A stretch of 64,000 nt of DNA from Bugula neritina (taxonomy: Eukaryota > Bryozoa > Gymnolaemata > Cheilostomatida > Bugulidae): positions 26,796,504-26,860,503 of the forward strand of contig OZ037765.1 of NCBI GenBank assembly GCA_964035545.1, in the 5' to 3' direction. This document shows positions 24,501 to 33,550 of this stretch, one piece after another. Below the pieces are notes generated by a model. That model was not told the origin of the DNA, searched no databases, and saw nothing but the letters and a program-made list of their open reading frames with translations. A program made the position numbers and the translations under genes. The stretch's first letter is position 1. Each line of letters starts with the position of its first letter.

Positions 24501-26536
24501 CTGGAGTCAGTCGGGTCATCAGGTGTCTGCGGCTGCGTTGGTATTGGCCCGGAATGACTCGGGACGTACGACTGCGGGTACGGCAATGCGAGGTCTGCCA
24601 AGCTAGCAAGCATGGCCGCCCCACGGAAACCACTGGTCGACGCCGGCTATACGCTGGTCGACCGTGGCAAGTAGTGGCGGTAGACCTCGTCGGGCCTATG
24701 CCGTTATCCGCCAGAGGGAACACCTGGATACTGGTGCTCACGGACCACTTTACCCGGTGGGCAGATGCTCTGGCTATTCCAGACGCAACAGCCCCCACGG
24801 TGGCCCGGACCCTGGACCAACATGTGTTCTGTTACCTCGGTTTACCCGAGCAGATACATACGGACCAGGGTGCCCAGTTCCAGTCCCAGCTCATGGGAGA
24901 CCTCTGCCGGATATGGGGGGTGAACCAGAGTCGGACCACCCCATATCACCCGCAAGGGAACGGAGTCGTCGAGCGGAACAACAGGATGTTGGGTGACGCC
25001 CTCAGGAGCCTGCTCCTTGGTCGAGGTCAGGAAGAATGGGACGTGGTGCTGCCGCAAATCATGCGGGCTTACCGCAGCACACCACACTCCGCCACGCAGG
25101 AGACCCCAAACTTCCTGATGCTAGGCCGAGAGACGCGGGTTCCGGAACACCTGACATACCATGTTCCTGCCCCCGAGTCACCGGTACACGAATATGTGGA
25201 GGGTCTGATAGACATCATGGGCAAAGCTCATGATGCACTGCGTACCCAGCAGTGGCAGACCCGCACAGAGGACTCGGAAGAGCCCCCGTTGTACCAAGTG
25301 GGAGACTGGGTCTGGATGGTGAGCTACCGTAGGCGACGCGGACAGTCGGCTAAACTTCAGCCCAAGTTCGTCGGTCCCTACTGTGTAGTGGAGGTGCTGC
25401 CCAACCACACATACCGTGTGGAGCGCTCTGGACAGGTCTCGGTCCAGAGCGAGCAGCGCCTGAAGCCTTACCATGCCAGCCCAGACGCAGTGGGTGAGGC
25501 TCCACCCCTCCTGGAGCCCCACCGCCAGCCCAACCGTCGAGGACGGGCCACCCAGCCCCGAGAGGTGGAAATTGTGGTTCCCAGAGAGTCGGACCAGGAG
25601 CAGGCCGCCTTGATAGAGCAGCTGGAGCGACAGCAGAGAGAAGAGCGGGAACAGGAACAGCGGGAAGCCCTAGGACCACCACCCTCCCTGGGGGAGGACA
25701 CCCCCACCCCCGTGTTGGGTGAAGGCGGGGACCCCCCTACTAGGGTAGCCCAGGAGCCACCAACACCACAGGTGCCTGTTCCAATTGAGAGGAGCCAGCG
25801 GTCAAGAAGACCCCCCAGGTATCTGGCAGACTATGCTGTAGGGCACCTGGAGTGGCCCCCTCATGAAGACAACCCACCCAGTACGGACGACCACCCCATC
25901 TTGGCTGGAAATTCCCTCCATCACCCTGGAGAATTCCACCAAGAAGAAGATTTCACACAGCTAGCACGTGAGTTACAGCTCAAGTTGAATTCTAATCCTG
26001 ATACCCCTAAGTATAATTTAAACACTGTTATTCAGACACTAGCATCAGCTATGGGAGTTACCTCGCCAGATACCCAAACAGAGGAGCGTAAGGATACCGA
26101 GGAGGCCAGTCGATCCGACTCCCCTCCCCCACCAGCTCCTGTTTCGGCTCCCCGCAGCCAGCAGTACGACACCCCCTCTTCCGAGGTGTGTTCCGCCAGC
26201 GTTAGTGGCCCTGACCCCGAACCGGTTGAGCTCCAGCTCATAGCTGGGGAGGAGCAGGGCACTCTATACGGCGACCACCTCGCAGGCAGAGACGAAGAGG
26301 ACTCTCCAATACTGGCAATGCCTCGGGCCCTGGTCGCCCGCCAGTATTGGATATCTGGAGCACCAGGCAACCAGATAGAAGAACAGACTCAGCCAACCCA
26401 CCCACAATTGCCCCGTCACGGGCAGAGTATGGCACTTCCTTACCGAGAGTGCGTCCTGGATAGCGCAATCGAGGCCTGGTCCCATATCCTCGATCCAAGT
26501 ACAGAAGAGATAGAAAGCCTGGTGCACCACCTCTAA
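21443..26536 (+). CDS. pol: Pol polyprotein of the Ty3-type element (PR-RT-RNaseH-IN plus long C-terminal tail)
   Basis: Expected as a Gag-Pol fusion by -1 frameshift; the frame is continuous to the stop at 26534-26536. Residues below count from 21608. Aspartic protease with DTG near 117; reverse transcriptase with YLDD near 547; RNase H beginning LDTDASD near 693; integrase with an HHCC zinc domain near 960-1000, then D1026, D1086 and E1122 (D-D-35-E); GPY/F module (FVGPY) near 1255. After it come about 350 Pro/Glu/Gln-rich residues with no domain I know and no membrane segment. All catalytic motifs are present and no stop interrupts the frame. There is no chromodomain. The usual Ty3 order of domains excludes a Ty1/copia element. 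Confidence 0.93.
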   Translation, partial: HPRLTVTSANRGPHANPIRDRTRRGEEETSTGSADTEWQRPRRPRRPQGLPDPPAVSLETRMQLEEAGWQAPRRSRRPQGLPDPPAWPLQNRFAGLPEEVVEEVSAYSQEYPKLPSRPQKTPVVSKTKRRPAVRTQVVSPPETDRSRSTQPYGSSYFLPGKISGKAATFLLDTGCTTNLLSRRLFDTLGARERASLEPYEGAHGTLADGSCIPFYGVISLPGRVRDQAIHETFIVSQLKEDAILGMPFLEKHQCHMDFQKSVVVMAGKELVCVDKFGRPLVGGVQVVRDCTVPGRSQATLRCRVNCKGIAGLGVVEGTHGAIRLANSLNRLDCRQELLVQCINPFTEPVRLSAGALVGKYHSIQEADVGPALETVADTQGNPPHTRRGAVPEHMADLYDGACGNCTSSTERQVLAQLLAEYSDVFSRGDGDMGLTKVISHEIPLAAGTTPIRQPTRRLGPEKEKEVSRQVQDLLDRDLIEPAHGAWSSPVVLVKKKDGSWRFCVDYRRLNSVTIQDAYPLPRIDESLDALAGSKYFSTLDLLSGYWQVPLSPDAQDKAAFITRDGLWKWKVLPFGLTSAPATFQRLMEQVLSGLHWKTLLIYLDDVIVISPDFSTHVSRLREVFDRLRAAGLKLKPSKCALLQPEVTYLGHVVGRDGVATDPEKVQAVKEWTVPRDLPELRAFLGLVGYYRQYIPGFAGVAQPLNRLTAKGVRWQWTQEEQQAFDHLKQRLMEAPILAYPDPAQEYILDTDASDHSVGAVLSQVQGGSEVVVAYYSKTLAAAEKNYCTTRKELLAVVKAVKHFRPYLYGRTFRLRTDHASLIWLCKRAEPSSQVARWLEILAEFSYRIEHRAGRKHGNADGMSRRPVGDCKQCLHIEKRDGGPARLDVETELGEGAVYRWEHGHLRTETHSDDVQALHANPTLYQNVKELCRLQETLPGAVADIFRAKKEGRRPSEEQQRQGDVEFQLLCRRWDALKVSPDGLLMITLAADNRQQERDRVVCPRALRRELIWDTHKQAHSGVSRVIRCLRLRWYWPGMTRDVRLRVRQCEVCQASKHGRPTETTGRRRLYAGRPWQVVAVDLVGPMPLSARGNTWILVLTDHFTRWADALAIPDATAPTVARTLDQHVFCYLGLPEQIHTDQGAQFQSQLMGDLCRIWGVNQSRTTPYHPQGNGVVERNNRMLGDALRSLLLGRGQEEWDVVLPQIMRAYRSTPHSATQETPNFLMLGRETRVPEHLTYHVPAPESPVHEYVEGLIDIMGKAHDALRTQQWQTRTEDSEEPPLYQVGDWVWMVSYRRRRGQSAKLQPKFVGPYCVVEVLPNHTYRVERSGQVSVQSEQRLKPYHASPDAVGEAPPLLEPHRQPNRRGRATQPREVEIVVPRESDQEQAALIEQLERQQREEREQEQREALGPPPSLGEDTPTPVLGEGGDPPTRVAQEPPTPQVPVPIERSQRSRRPPRYLADYAVGHLEWPPHEDNPPSTDDHPILAGNSLHHPGEFHQEEDFTQLARELQLKLNSNPDTPKYNLNTVIQTLASAMGVTSPDTQTEERKDTEEASRSDSPPPPAPVSAPRSQQYDTPSSEVCSASVSGPDPEPVELQLIAGEEQGTLYGDHLAGRDEEDSPILAMPRALVARQYWISGAPGNQIEEQTQPTHPQLPRHGQSMALPYRECVLDSAIEAWSHILDPSTEEIESLVHHL

Positions 26537-26712
26537 TGATAAAACCGGACAACCAGGGGCCGCTGGCAATAGCCAACTGAGCTGTAAATGTTCTCGTGTT
26601 ACGTGTGATTAATCATAATACCTTCCTGTTAACCGCATATTTTTCTACGTTTGTGTTTCATTTTTTTTGTGTGGAATCATTGTTTTGTTATCGAAAAGGG
26701 ATGCTTTTCGAT

Positions 26713-26723
26713 GGGGGGGAGAA
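26713..26723 (+). other. Polypurine tract
   Basis: Seven G followed by AGAA directly abut the TG that opens the 3' LTR. This is the expected RNase H-resistant primer for plus-strand synthesis. Confidence 0.85.
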
Positions 26724-27290
26724 TGTGATAGATTCTCATCCTCTACTGTTCTCAAGTAACTGCGTGTGTCAGTATTATAATTACTGTTGCGTATATTTTG
26801 AATGCCGTAATTGTAGCTAAGTTGCACTAGCTTTCTAATGCCTTATTATTGTGATTAAGCTTTCAGTATAATGTAATTTTCATTAAATACGCATTTCCAG
26901 AGTTATTTTCCCTTTTTGCTATTTCATCGTTTTGCATTAATACTGATACTGGAAATTTGTGTAGCTTTTATGAATGCCTTCAATAGGTTGTTATTATAGC
27001 TAAATTCTTGGCCTATTGAATTATTCATTCTCCTTTGTCTATTTTTCTTTTGTTACTGTCAAGCTTAACTTTCTTTTGTCTGTTGGAACATTCTAGATGT
27101 GAATTCTTGTGTATAAAAGCAGGCGAGTTTCCAGTGTAGCTTCAGACTACTACTGGAGCTCGCTGGTAGTAGGACCACATGAGCTGTATCTGATACAATA
27201 AAGGTTATCCTCATTTGTACTCAAATACTTGGCTTATTCTTTCTAGAGCATGTAGGCACTAGTTGCATTCAGAACCCACAGTTTACTACA
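26724..27290 (+). repeat. 3' LTR (567 bp)
   Basis: Same length and, by reading, the same sequence as the 5' LTR. It is followed by the second copy of the ATTT target duplication and then by the resumed Penelope-like ORF. Confidence 0.95.
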
Positions 27291-27761
27291 ATTTTACTCC
27301 AGCTGCCTTATAAAGGAGTAACAGGAGAAAAACTAATCCGCTCCCTCAATAAATTAATTACAGACTCTTTTTCAAATGAACTCAATGCCCGGATTTTATT
27401 TAAAGGAACCCCCTTAAGTTCACATTTTAATCTCAAAGATAAAACCAATAAAGAACACATTCACAACCTAGTCTACAAAATAACCTGCCCTGAAGCTACC
27501 TGTCAACAAACATATGTAGGCGAAACCGGACGTCGCCTATCACACAGGATACATGAACACTGCCATGACATCAATTCCAAAATTTATCAACACATCTCTA
27601 CCACTAATCATGGAAACATATCAATAGACAATGTAACAGTTTTAAATCATTCATTTAAAGGAATCCACCATCGAAAAGTAGCCGAAGCTCTCTACATTAA
27701 ACAAATAAAACCGCAAATCAATAAACAAAATTACTCCATACCACTAAAACTATATCAATAG

Positions 27762-28250
<489 letters not shown>

Positions 28251-28307
28251 AATAGGTATACGAGAAACATTGTTATTTATTACTTTATTAGGTAAAGTAA
28301 TTAAACT

Positions 28308-28339
28308 GATATTTCGGGTACCACTGTACCCATCTTCAG
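28308..28339 (-). ncRNA. Second hammerhead-like motif (minus strand)
   Basis: Reverse-complement copy of the motif at 28013-28044 with identical core boxes and stem II. It sits in the 3' UTR of the minus-strand Penelope-like copy. Confidence 0.5.
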
Positions 28340-28596
28340 AGTAGCAATGAATGAAATTCAAAAATTATTATGTTATGTTAGACGTTACGCATGACACAAA
28401 GAATAGAGAGTGGCAGTTATTGTAAATTATTGAAACTTAGGGAGATAATCTTATTTTATATATTACGCAGGTCAAAAATTATACTGATTTTTTTTGCATA
28501 AAAAATAAATTAGAGTTGACAAAAAAAAAAAATAGATATCCAAATATAAAAACAGCAAGAATTAGTGAAACTATGTGAGAGTTGAGTAGTGTGGAG

Positions 28597-29602
28597 CTAT
28601 TGATATAGTTTTAGTGGTATGGAGTAATTTTGTTTATTGAGTTGCGGTTTTATTTGTTTAATGTAGAGAGCTTCGGCTACTTTTCGATGGTGGATTCCTT
28701 TAAATGAATGATTTAAAACTGTTACATTGTCTATTGATATGTTTCCATGATTAGTAGTAGAGATGTGTTGATAAATTTTGGAATTGATGTCATGGCAGTG
28801 TTCATGTATCCTGTGTGATAGGCGACGTCCGGTTTCGCCTACATATGTTTGTTGACAGGTAGCTTCAGGGCAGGTTATTTTGTAGACTAGGTTGTGAATG
28901 TGTTCTTTATTGGTTTTATTTTTGAGATTAAAATGTGAACTTAAGGGAGTTCCTTTAAATAAAATCCGGGCATTGAGTTCATTTGAAAAAGAGTCTGTAA
29001 TTAATTTATTGAGGGAGCGGATTAGTTTTTCTCCTGTTACTCCTTTATAAGGCAGCTGAAGTAAAATGTGTTTCCTGTTGTCTTTTTCACTGAGTAGTCC
29101 GTCACCAATGTTGTTAATAGTTTTCTCTATTACATATTTAGGGTAACCATTTTTATGTTCAAAAACATTTCGAATATAGTTTAGTTCTTGGGTCTTAAGT
29201 GCTGGAGTAGAACAGATTTTATTAGCCCTTAATACTAGTGACTTGAGTGTGCTTAGCTTCCACGTTTTTAGTGAGAAAGAGTTCCAATGTAAATATGTAT
29301 CGTTATGTGTTGGTTTGCGGAATACTGTGGTTTCCACTGAGCTATTGTGTCGCAAAACTGTAACATCCAGAAAAGAAAGTGATTTATTGGTTTCTAGTTC
29401 GTGAGTAAATTTTATGTTAGGATGAAAATTATTAAGTGTGTTGAGTGTTGTGTTAATATAATCAGGGTCTATTGTTGCAAATGTGTCATCTATGTATCTC
29501 ACCCAAGGTGACATTGAATTCAACTTTGGTATTACTTTCTGTTCTAGTTTTGTCATGAATATATTTGCAATTATTGGTCCTAGAGGAGATCCCATAGCAA
29601 TA
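28597..29602 (-). pseudogene. 5'-truncated Penelope-like RT/GIY-YIG copy
   Basis: An open frame on the minus strand runs from AMGSPLGP of the RT palm through YIDD to the GIY-YIG endonuclease and the normal stop. Everything upstream of that palm motif is missing. At 29602 it is joined to an oppositely oriented 3' UTR copy, whose antisense happens to stay open to 29787; that extension is not protein-coding in origin. It differs from the plus-strand copy at few residues (for instance TF for TL after YIDD). With no N-terminal domain it cannot make a complete enzyme. Confidence 0.88.
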
Positions 29603-29605
29603 GTT

Positions 29606-29938
29606 TCACTAATTCTTGCTGTTTTTATATTTGGATATCTATTTTTTTTTTTTTTTGTCAACTCTAATTTATTTTTTATGCAAAAAAAATCAGTATAATT
29701 TTTGACCCGCGTAATATATAAAATAAGATTATCTCCCTTAAGTTTCAATAATTTACAATAACTGCCACTCTCTATTCTTTGTGTCATGCGTAACGTCTAA
29801 CATAACATAATAATTTTTGAATTTCATTCATTGCTACTCTGAAGATGGGTACAGTGGTACCCGAAATATCAGTTTAATTACTTTACCTAATAAAGTAATA
29901 AATAACAATGTTTCTCGTATACCTATTTATAATCAAAT
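29606..29938 (+). other. Third Penelope-like 3' UTR copy, plus orientation
   Basis: Direct copy of 27785-28106 with small poly(T) and poly(A) length differences. It follows the truncated minus-strand ORF without its own coding part. It leads into the right outer terminus. Confidence 0.85.
29839..29870 (+). ncRNA. Third hammerhead-like motif
   Basis: Same core and stem II as at 28013-28044. Downstream of TATC the sequence reads AGTTTAATTAC instead of AGTGTAATTAC, which changes the possible stem I pairing. Confidence 0.45.
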
Positions 29939-29960
29939 TGCTAGCTCGTAAAGATATATT
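29862..29960 (+). repeat. Right terminal inverted repeat of the Penelope-like composite
   Basis: Reverse complement of 18129-18228. Unlike the internal termini next to the central (TA)n tract, it includes about 28 extra bases (CAAATTGCTAGCTCGTAAAG and flanks) before the TA repeat. Confidence 0.9.

Positions 29961-30041
<81 letters not shown>
29955..30041. repeat. (TA)n microsatellite at the right edge of the Penelope-like element
   Basis: About 85 bp of TA repeat with a few G interruptions, followed by the right arm of the hAT-like element. Confidence 0.93.
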
Positions 30042-30042
<1 letters not shown>

Positions 30043-30178
30043 AATATATATACATTTGTATATATATATGTGGGTGCAGATTAATTTTATTTGTTATACC
30101 TTTGAGGGCCACATAAATGTATAGGTTGAGCGCCACATCCAGCCCTGGGGCTCCTTGTTGGACAGCGCTGCCTTAGAG

Positions 30179-30978
30179 GTTGAGAACAGCAGAAATTGAG
30201 ATTTGCTTTCATATATGACAGTGTTTGTGTAGTGTTGACACCTATATGGAAAAATTTGACTTATAAGTTATAACAGTAATGCATTAATACTTACATTTCA
30301 ATATTGATTATATGGCATTTGAAGGTTATGGCTACTTTATAAATTAGCCTTGATTGCACAATGCCCATGTGAACTAGTGGTCTTTTTCTTAGTAACAGCT
30401 TGAAGTTTTAGTTTTTTTTTGTATTTCAAATTGACAGTTGGATCTAGTTTGAAAAAATTAAGCTGAATTTAAAAAAAGAATTCATATCTGTATTGAGTAA
30501 CTTTCTGCTAAACTTTGATATTGCATATTAAAATATTATCTAATATTATACATTTACAAATATATGCATTTCTTATAAACTTTAGAACATAGATCTTACT
30601 ATCCAATATAATTACAGTAAGATTATGAAAGTTGTATGCTATAGCTAAATTTATCACGAAGTTATATACATGCACAAAACTATAGAAACTTTTTGGTAAA
30701 CCAACCAATAGGTAATTAGTCTATATAATTTCTTATATAAATTGAATTCATGTGTTGTGAGTATAGATTATTAGGTATATTTCATTGCTTTATAATATGT
30801 ATTCTAATTTATATGCAGCATTAAAATGTTTATATAGTAATGCTATCATAACAAGAATGCTATTGGAAATAGTTATAGAATACCTATTGCTATAAAAATA
30901 AAATTGTGAAAATGTTTGAAATTTTTGAGAAAAATTCACTTCATTGTTGAAGTTTACTAAGAAAAGGCAAGGTCCAAA
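30179..30978. other. Intergenic region upstream of the KDEL receptor gene
   Basis: 800 bp of AT-rich sequence with no coding segment or repeat that I can name. It must hold the KDEL receptor promoter and 5' UTR; no clear TATA box or initiator could be singled out. Confidence 0.5.
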
Positions 30979-32899
30979 ATGAATGCTTTCAGATTAGTGG
31001 GTGATTTATTTCACCTGATTGCATTAGTTTTACTTCTTATTAAAATATGGGCTTCAAAATCTGTCACCGGTAAGAAATGATCTTTTCAAGCAATTACTTA
31101 ATATGCATGAATTGTTAATTTCAATCAAGATATTTATAGAATATTCAGTTTTAAAATAATTTATCTATTTCAGCAATTGCTAATAATGCTACACTAACTT
31201 AAAAGCTTATAGCAAAATAAATAGATCATTAATTTGTTACCAACATGGTATAATATTTTACTTCCTACAGCTGCATGTCTAACACTTAAACTAAATCCAA
31301 TTAAATAGGACTTGTCAATTAATACTGCAGACATCTGTCCTTACAATTAGACTGTTTGCAGGACTATATCATAATTACATACTGCTGCCATTACAATGTC
31401 AAAGGTGCAAAGTCTTTAAAAATTATGCCTACACATAATAAGCCCGCAGACTTTATTATTACATTTTTATATGAGAATAAATTTAAGTTGTTGAGTGGGT
31501 TACATTAGACTTAGTGTAATAGACAGTTCATACCATATATCAACTCTAACTGTTGTTATCCTGATTTGTAGGAATCTCAGGCAAATCTCAGCTGCTCCTA
31601 GCAATAGTGTTCTGTACAAGATACGTTGATCTCTTCACTCACTTTGTCTCACCATACAACACATTGATGAAAATATTTTTCCTGGCTTTATCGTGGGCAA
31701 CGGTGCATTTGGTTTACGGAAAGTTCAAGTCAACTTATCTTGCTACAAGTGATACTTTTAGAATTGAGTTCCTGATTGTGCCTTGCGCTGGGCTGGCTTG
31801 TTTGGTGAACCATGATTATAGCCCTGTAGAGGTAATGTATTCAGTCTTCATTAATCCTGGTGTAAATGCATCAAACTTGGTGTGCATTATATAGAGAGCA
31901 TGCGTTTGAATATTTTTTTATGCAACTGCTTTACTTTGTAATATCTACACTTCCTTCCCAAGTATAATCAACATGTATCGACTAAAAATTCAATAAAAAA
32001 ATATTTAAATATAGCATTTATATGCATAACTTTTGTTTAGAGCACAGCTTTGGTATTCTAGTTAGTATTTTGCCAGTTATTCAATTGGGGACAATCAAGG
32101 AAAAACAACTTCTCACACTATAATCACAAGACTACTGCGGAACTGATTTTGATGGCTACCTATCTCTATTTCTCCTATCAAACATGAATTTTATCAACTA
32201 TATCATAACATAGTTACAATCATAAGATAATCATATTAGGAGTTCCTAAAAGTTATGGTAGCCGAAATATCAAGTCTTCAAATCAGCACTGATTAGTGCT
32301 ATTGTTGAGCAAATAGAGTTCTCCTTATTGCAGTCTTGTAATTTGTACTTATGTCACACTTATTTAGGTGATGTGGACTTTCTCTATCTACTTGGAATCA
32401 GTTGCTGTCCTGCCACAACTGTTCATGATAAGCAAAACTGGTGAAGCAGAGATTGTGTCGGCTCAGTACCTCTTCTGCTTGGCATGTTATCGGGCCCTGT
32501 ACATCCTCAACTGGATCTACCGATTCTATACTGAGCACTATTTTGACTTGATTGCTGTAGTTGCAGGAACTGTGCAGACCATTCTCTATGCAGACTTCGT
32601 CTACTTGTACATCACAAAAGGTTTAACTTCTGTTAACTTAAGATTACAACTAGTTATTTGTTCAAATCTAGATATGGCTCTACCAGGAAAATTACATAAC
32701 AAGATTGGTTAGAAATAAGTTTATTAACTTTTTACAGAAATATTTTACAGAATAATCTTCTCATTGGTGTTTACATAATAAATTATTTTGAACAGAGGAT
32801 TTGCTGCTTGGAGGTGAGGAAGATGCGGCAGGAATTGGTGGTGCCACCACCGTTACAGCATCTGGAGCGGCTTCGGAGGAAGAAGACAAGTCTGAGTAA
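30979..32899 (+). CDS. KDELR: ER lumen protein-retaining (KDEL) receptor with atypical acidic C-terminal tail
   Basis: Seven-transmembrane Golgi receptor that binds KDEL-type tails of escaped ER proteins at low pH and returns them to the ER. Exons 30979-31069, 31572-31831, 32368-32620 and 32796-32899 total 708 bp (235 residues); the phases fit. The ligand-site residues known from the family are all in register: R5, H12, R47, E117, Y158, R159, W166, R169 and D193. Residues 1-201 align without gaps to the usual 212-residue receptor. The odd part is the end: instead of the short Lys-rich tail (KGKK type) that couples to COPI, the last exon encodes a 34-residue Gly/Ala/acidic tail ending in EEEDKSE. 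The exon-3 donor (GTTTAA) is weak, so an alternative 3' end is possible. Confidence 0.93.
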
Positions 32900-33242
32900 C
32901 TGATAGAAGTGAGTTTTCAGTTATAACTGTACATGTTGAGTTTAGCAAATGTACAATGACTTTGATATTGCAATACATGATCCTCTCTGCTTGTATTTTG
33001 GTTTTTTTTTTCAAATTAAAATAATCAATACATTATGGAAATTATTTTGTTATTTGTCAATGTGAAGGTCACACTTTTCTGTTTTATCAATGATAAGTTC
33101 ATTTTAGAAATCAACAAGAAGATAATTTTTCAAAGATTCCAAAATGGCACAAACAAGGTCTTGCCCAAACTAAATCAAAGAGCAAAGTTTCAAGTAATTA
33201 GCAAAGAATAAGTTTAATGTAATTCTATGTTTTAAAGTTATA

Positions 33243-33248
33243 AATAAA
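33243..33248 (+). terminator. Poly(A) signal, probably of the KDEL receptor gene
   Basis: AATAAA about 345 bp after the KDELR stop. It lies about 300 bp short of the NRBP stop codon, which approaches from the other strand. Confidence 0.5.
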
Positions 33249-33550
33249 ATTTATGATATTAAATCATATGACAGCAATAGCTCTGATTATATGAAATGTA
33301 TTGTTACATTACACTTCATAGATAAAGTAATTAGTACCTAAACTGGCCATAGCCAAACAAATTTATCAGGAAAAAAATCAAATATTTAAAAAGAACGTGA
33401 TTGCACTAACTTGAAATTAACAGCGCAAACTAGTAATAGAATTGCTGTAGAATTGTAGCTACTAAGCTAATGGGAATTTATATAAAAATTCCAGCTTCAT
33501 TAATATTACATTATCAAAAAAAACATTGAACACTATAGAATAAAATGGTT

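Larger units (their letters stand above)
19939..27290 (+). mobile_element. Complete Ty3-type (Metaviridae) LTR retrotransposon
   Basis: It is 7,352 bp long, flanked by a 4-bp target duplication ATTT (19935-19938 and 27291-27294). The uninterrupted site is visible in the minus-strand Penelope copy, which confirms the insertion point. It has LTRs of 567 bp each, a tRNA-Leu-type primer site, gag, a frameshift-linked pol in PR-RT-RNaseH-IN order, and a G-rich polypurine tract. The coding DNA is clearly more GC-rich than the host sequence. No frame-breaking mutation was seen and the LTRs look identical base for base, so it is very young and may be active. No env gene was recognised. The lineage within Ty3 elements was not determined. 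Confidence 0.95.
18238..27761 (+). pseudogene. Penelope-like reverse transcriptase/GIY-YIG protein, frameshifted and split by an LTR element
   Basis: The coding parts are 18238-19938 and 27291-27761. The N-terminal part has the DKG motif typical of Penelope RTs (IKQDKGKGTVVMNKKDY). The RT core follows with MRPIISN, FDVVSLFTSVPL, GVAMGSPLGP and the YIDD catalytic box. After the interruption comes a GIY-YIG endonuclease (VYKITC, TYVGETGRR) with paired cysteines, ending in a stop at 27759-27761. The reading frame shifts between about 18880 and 18900, so the RT is broken even without the insertion. The open frame stops at 19938/19939, where the LTR retrotransposon begins. Endonuclease-positive Penelope-like elements are known widely in animals. 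Confidence 0.88.

Noticed and set aside
22204-26576. Many long open frames antisense or out of frame to the LTR element's pol
   Set aside because: They are shadows in GC-rich coding sequence; none has a recognisable domain, and the pol frame explains the region.
26597-26723. Possible env-like ORF after pol
   Set aside because: The short frames between the pol stop and the 3' LTR show no signal peptide, glycosylation pattern or transmembrane design, and the space is too small.
29603-29787. N-terminal 62 residues of the minus-strand Penelope-like open frame (MTQRIESGSYC…)
   Set aside because: This part is antisense to a 3' UTR copy joined to the truncated ORF; it has no RT homology.
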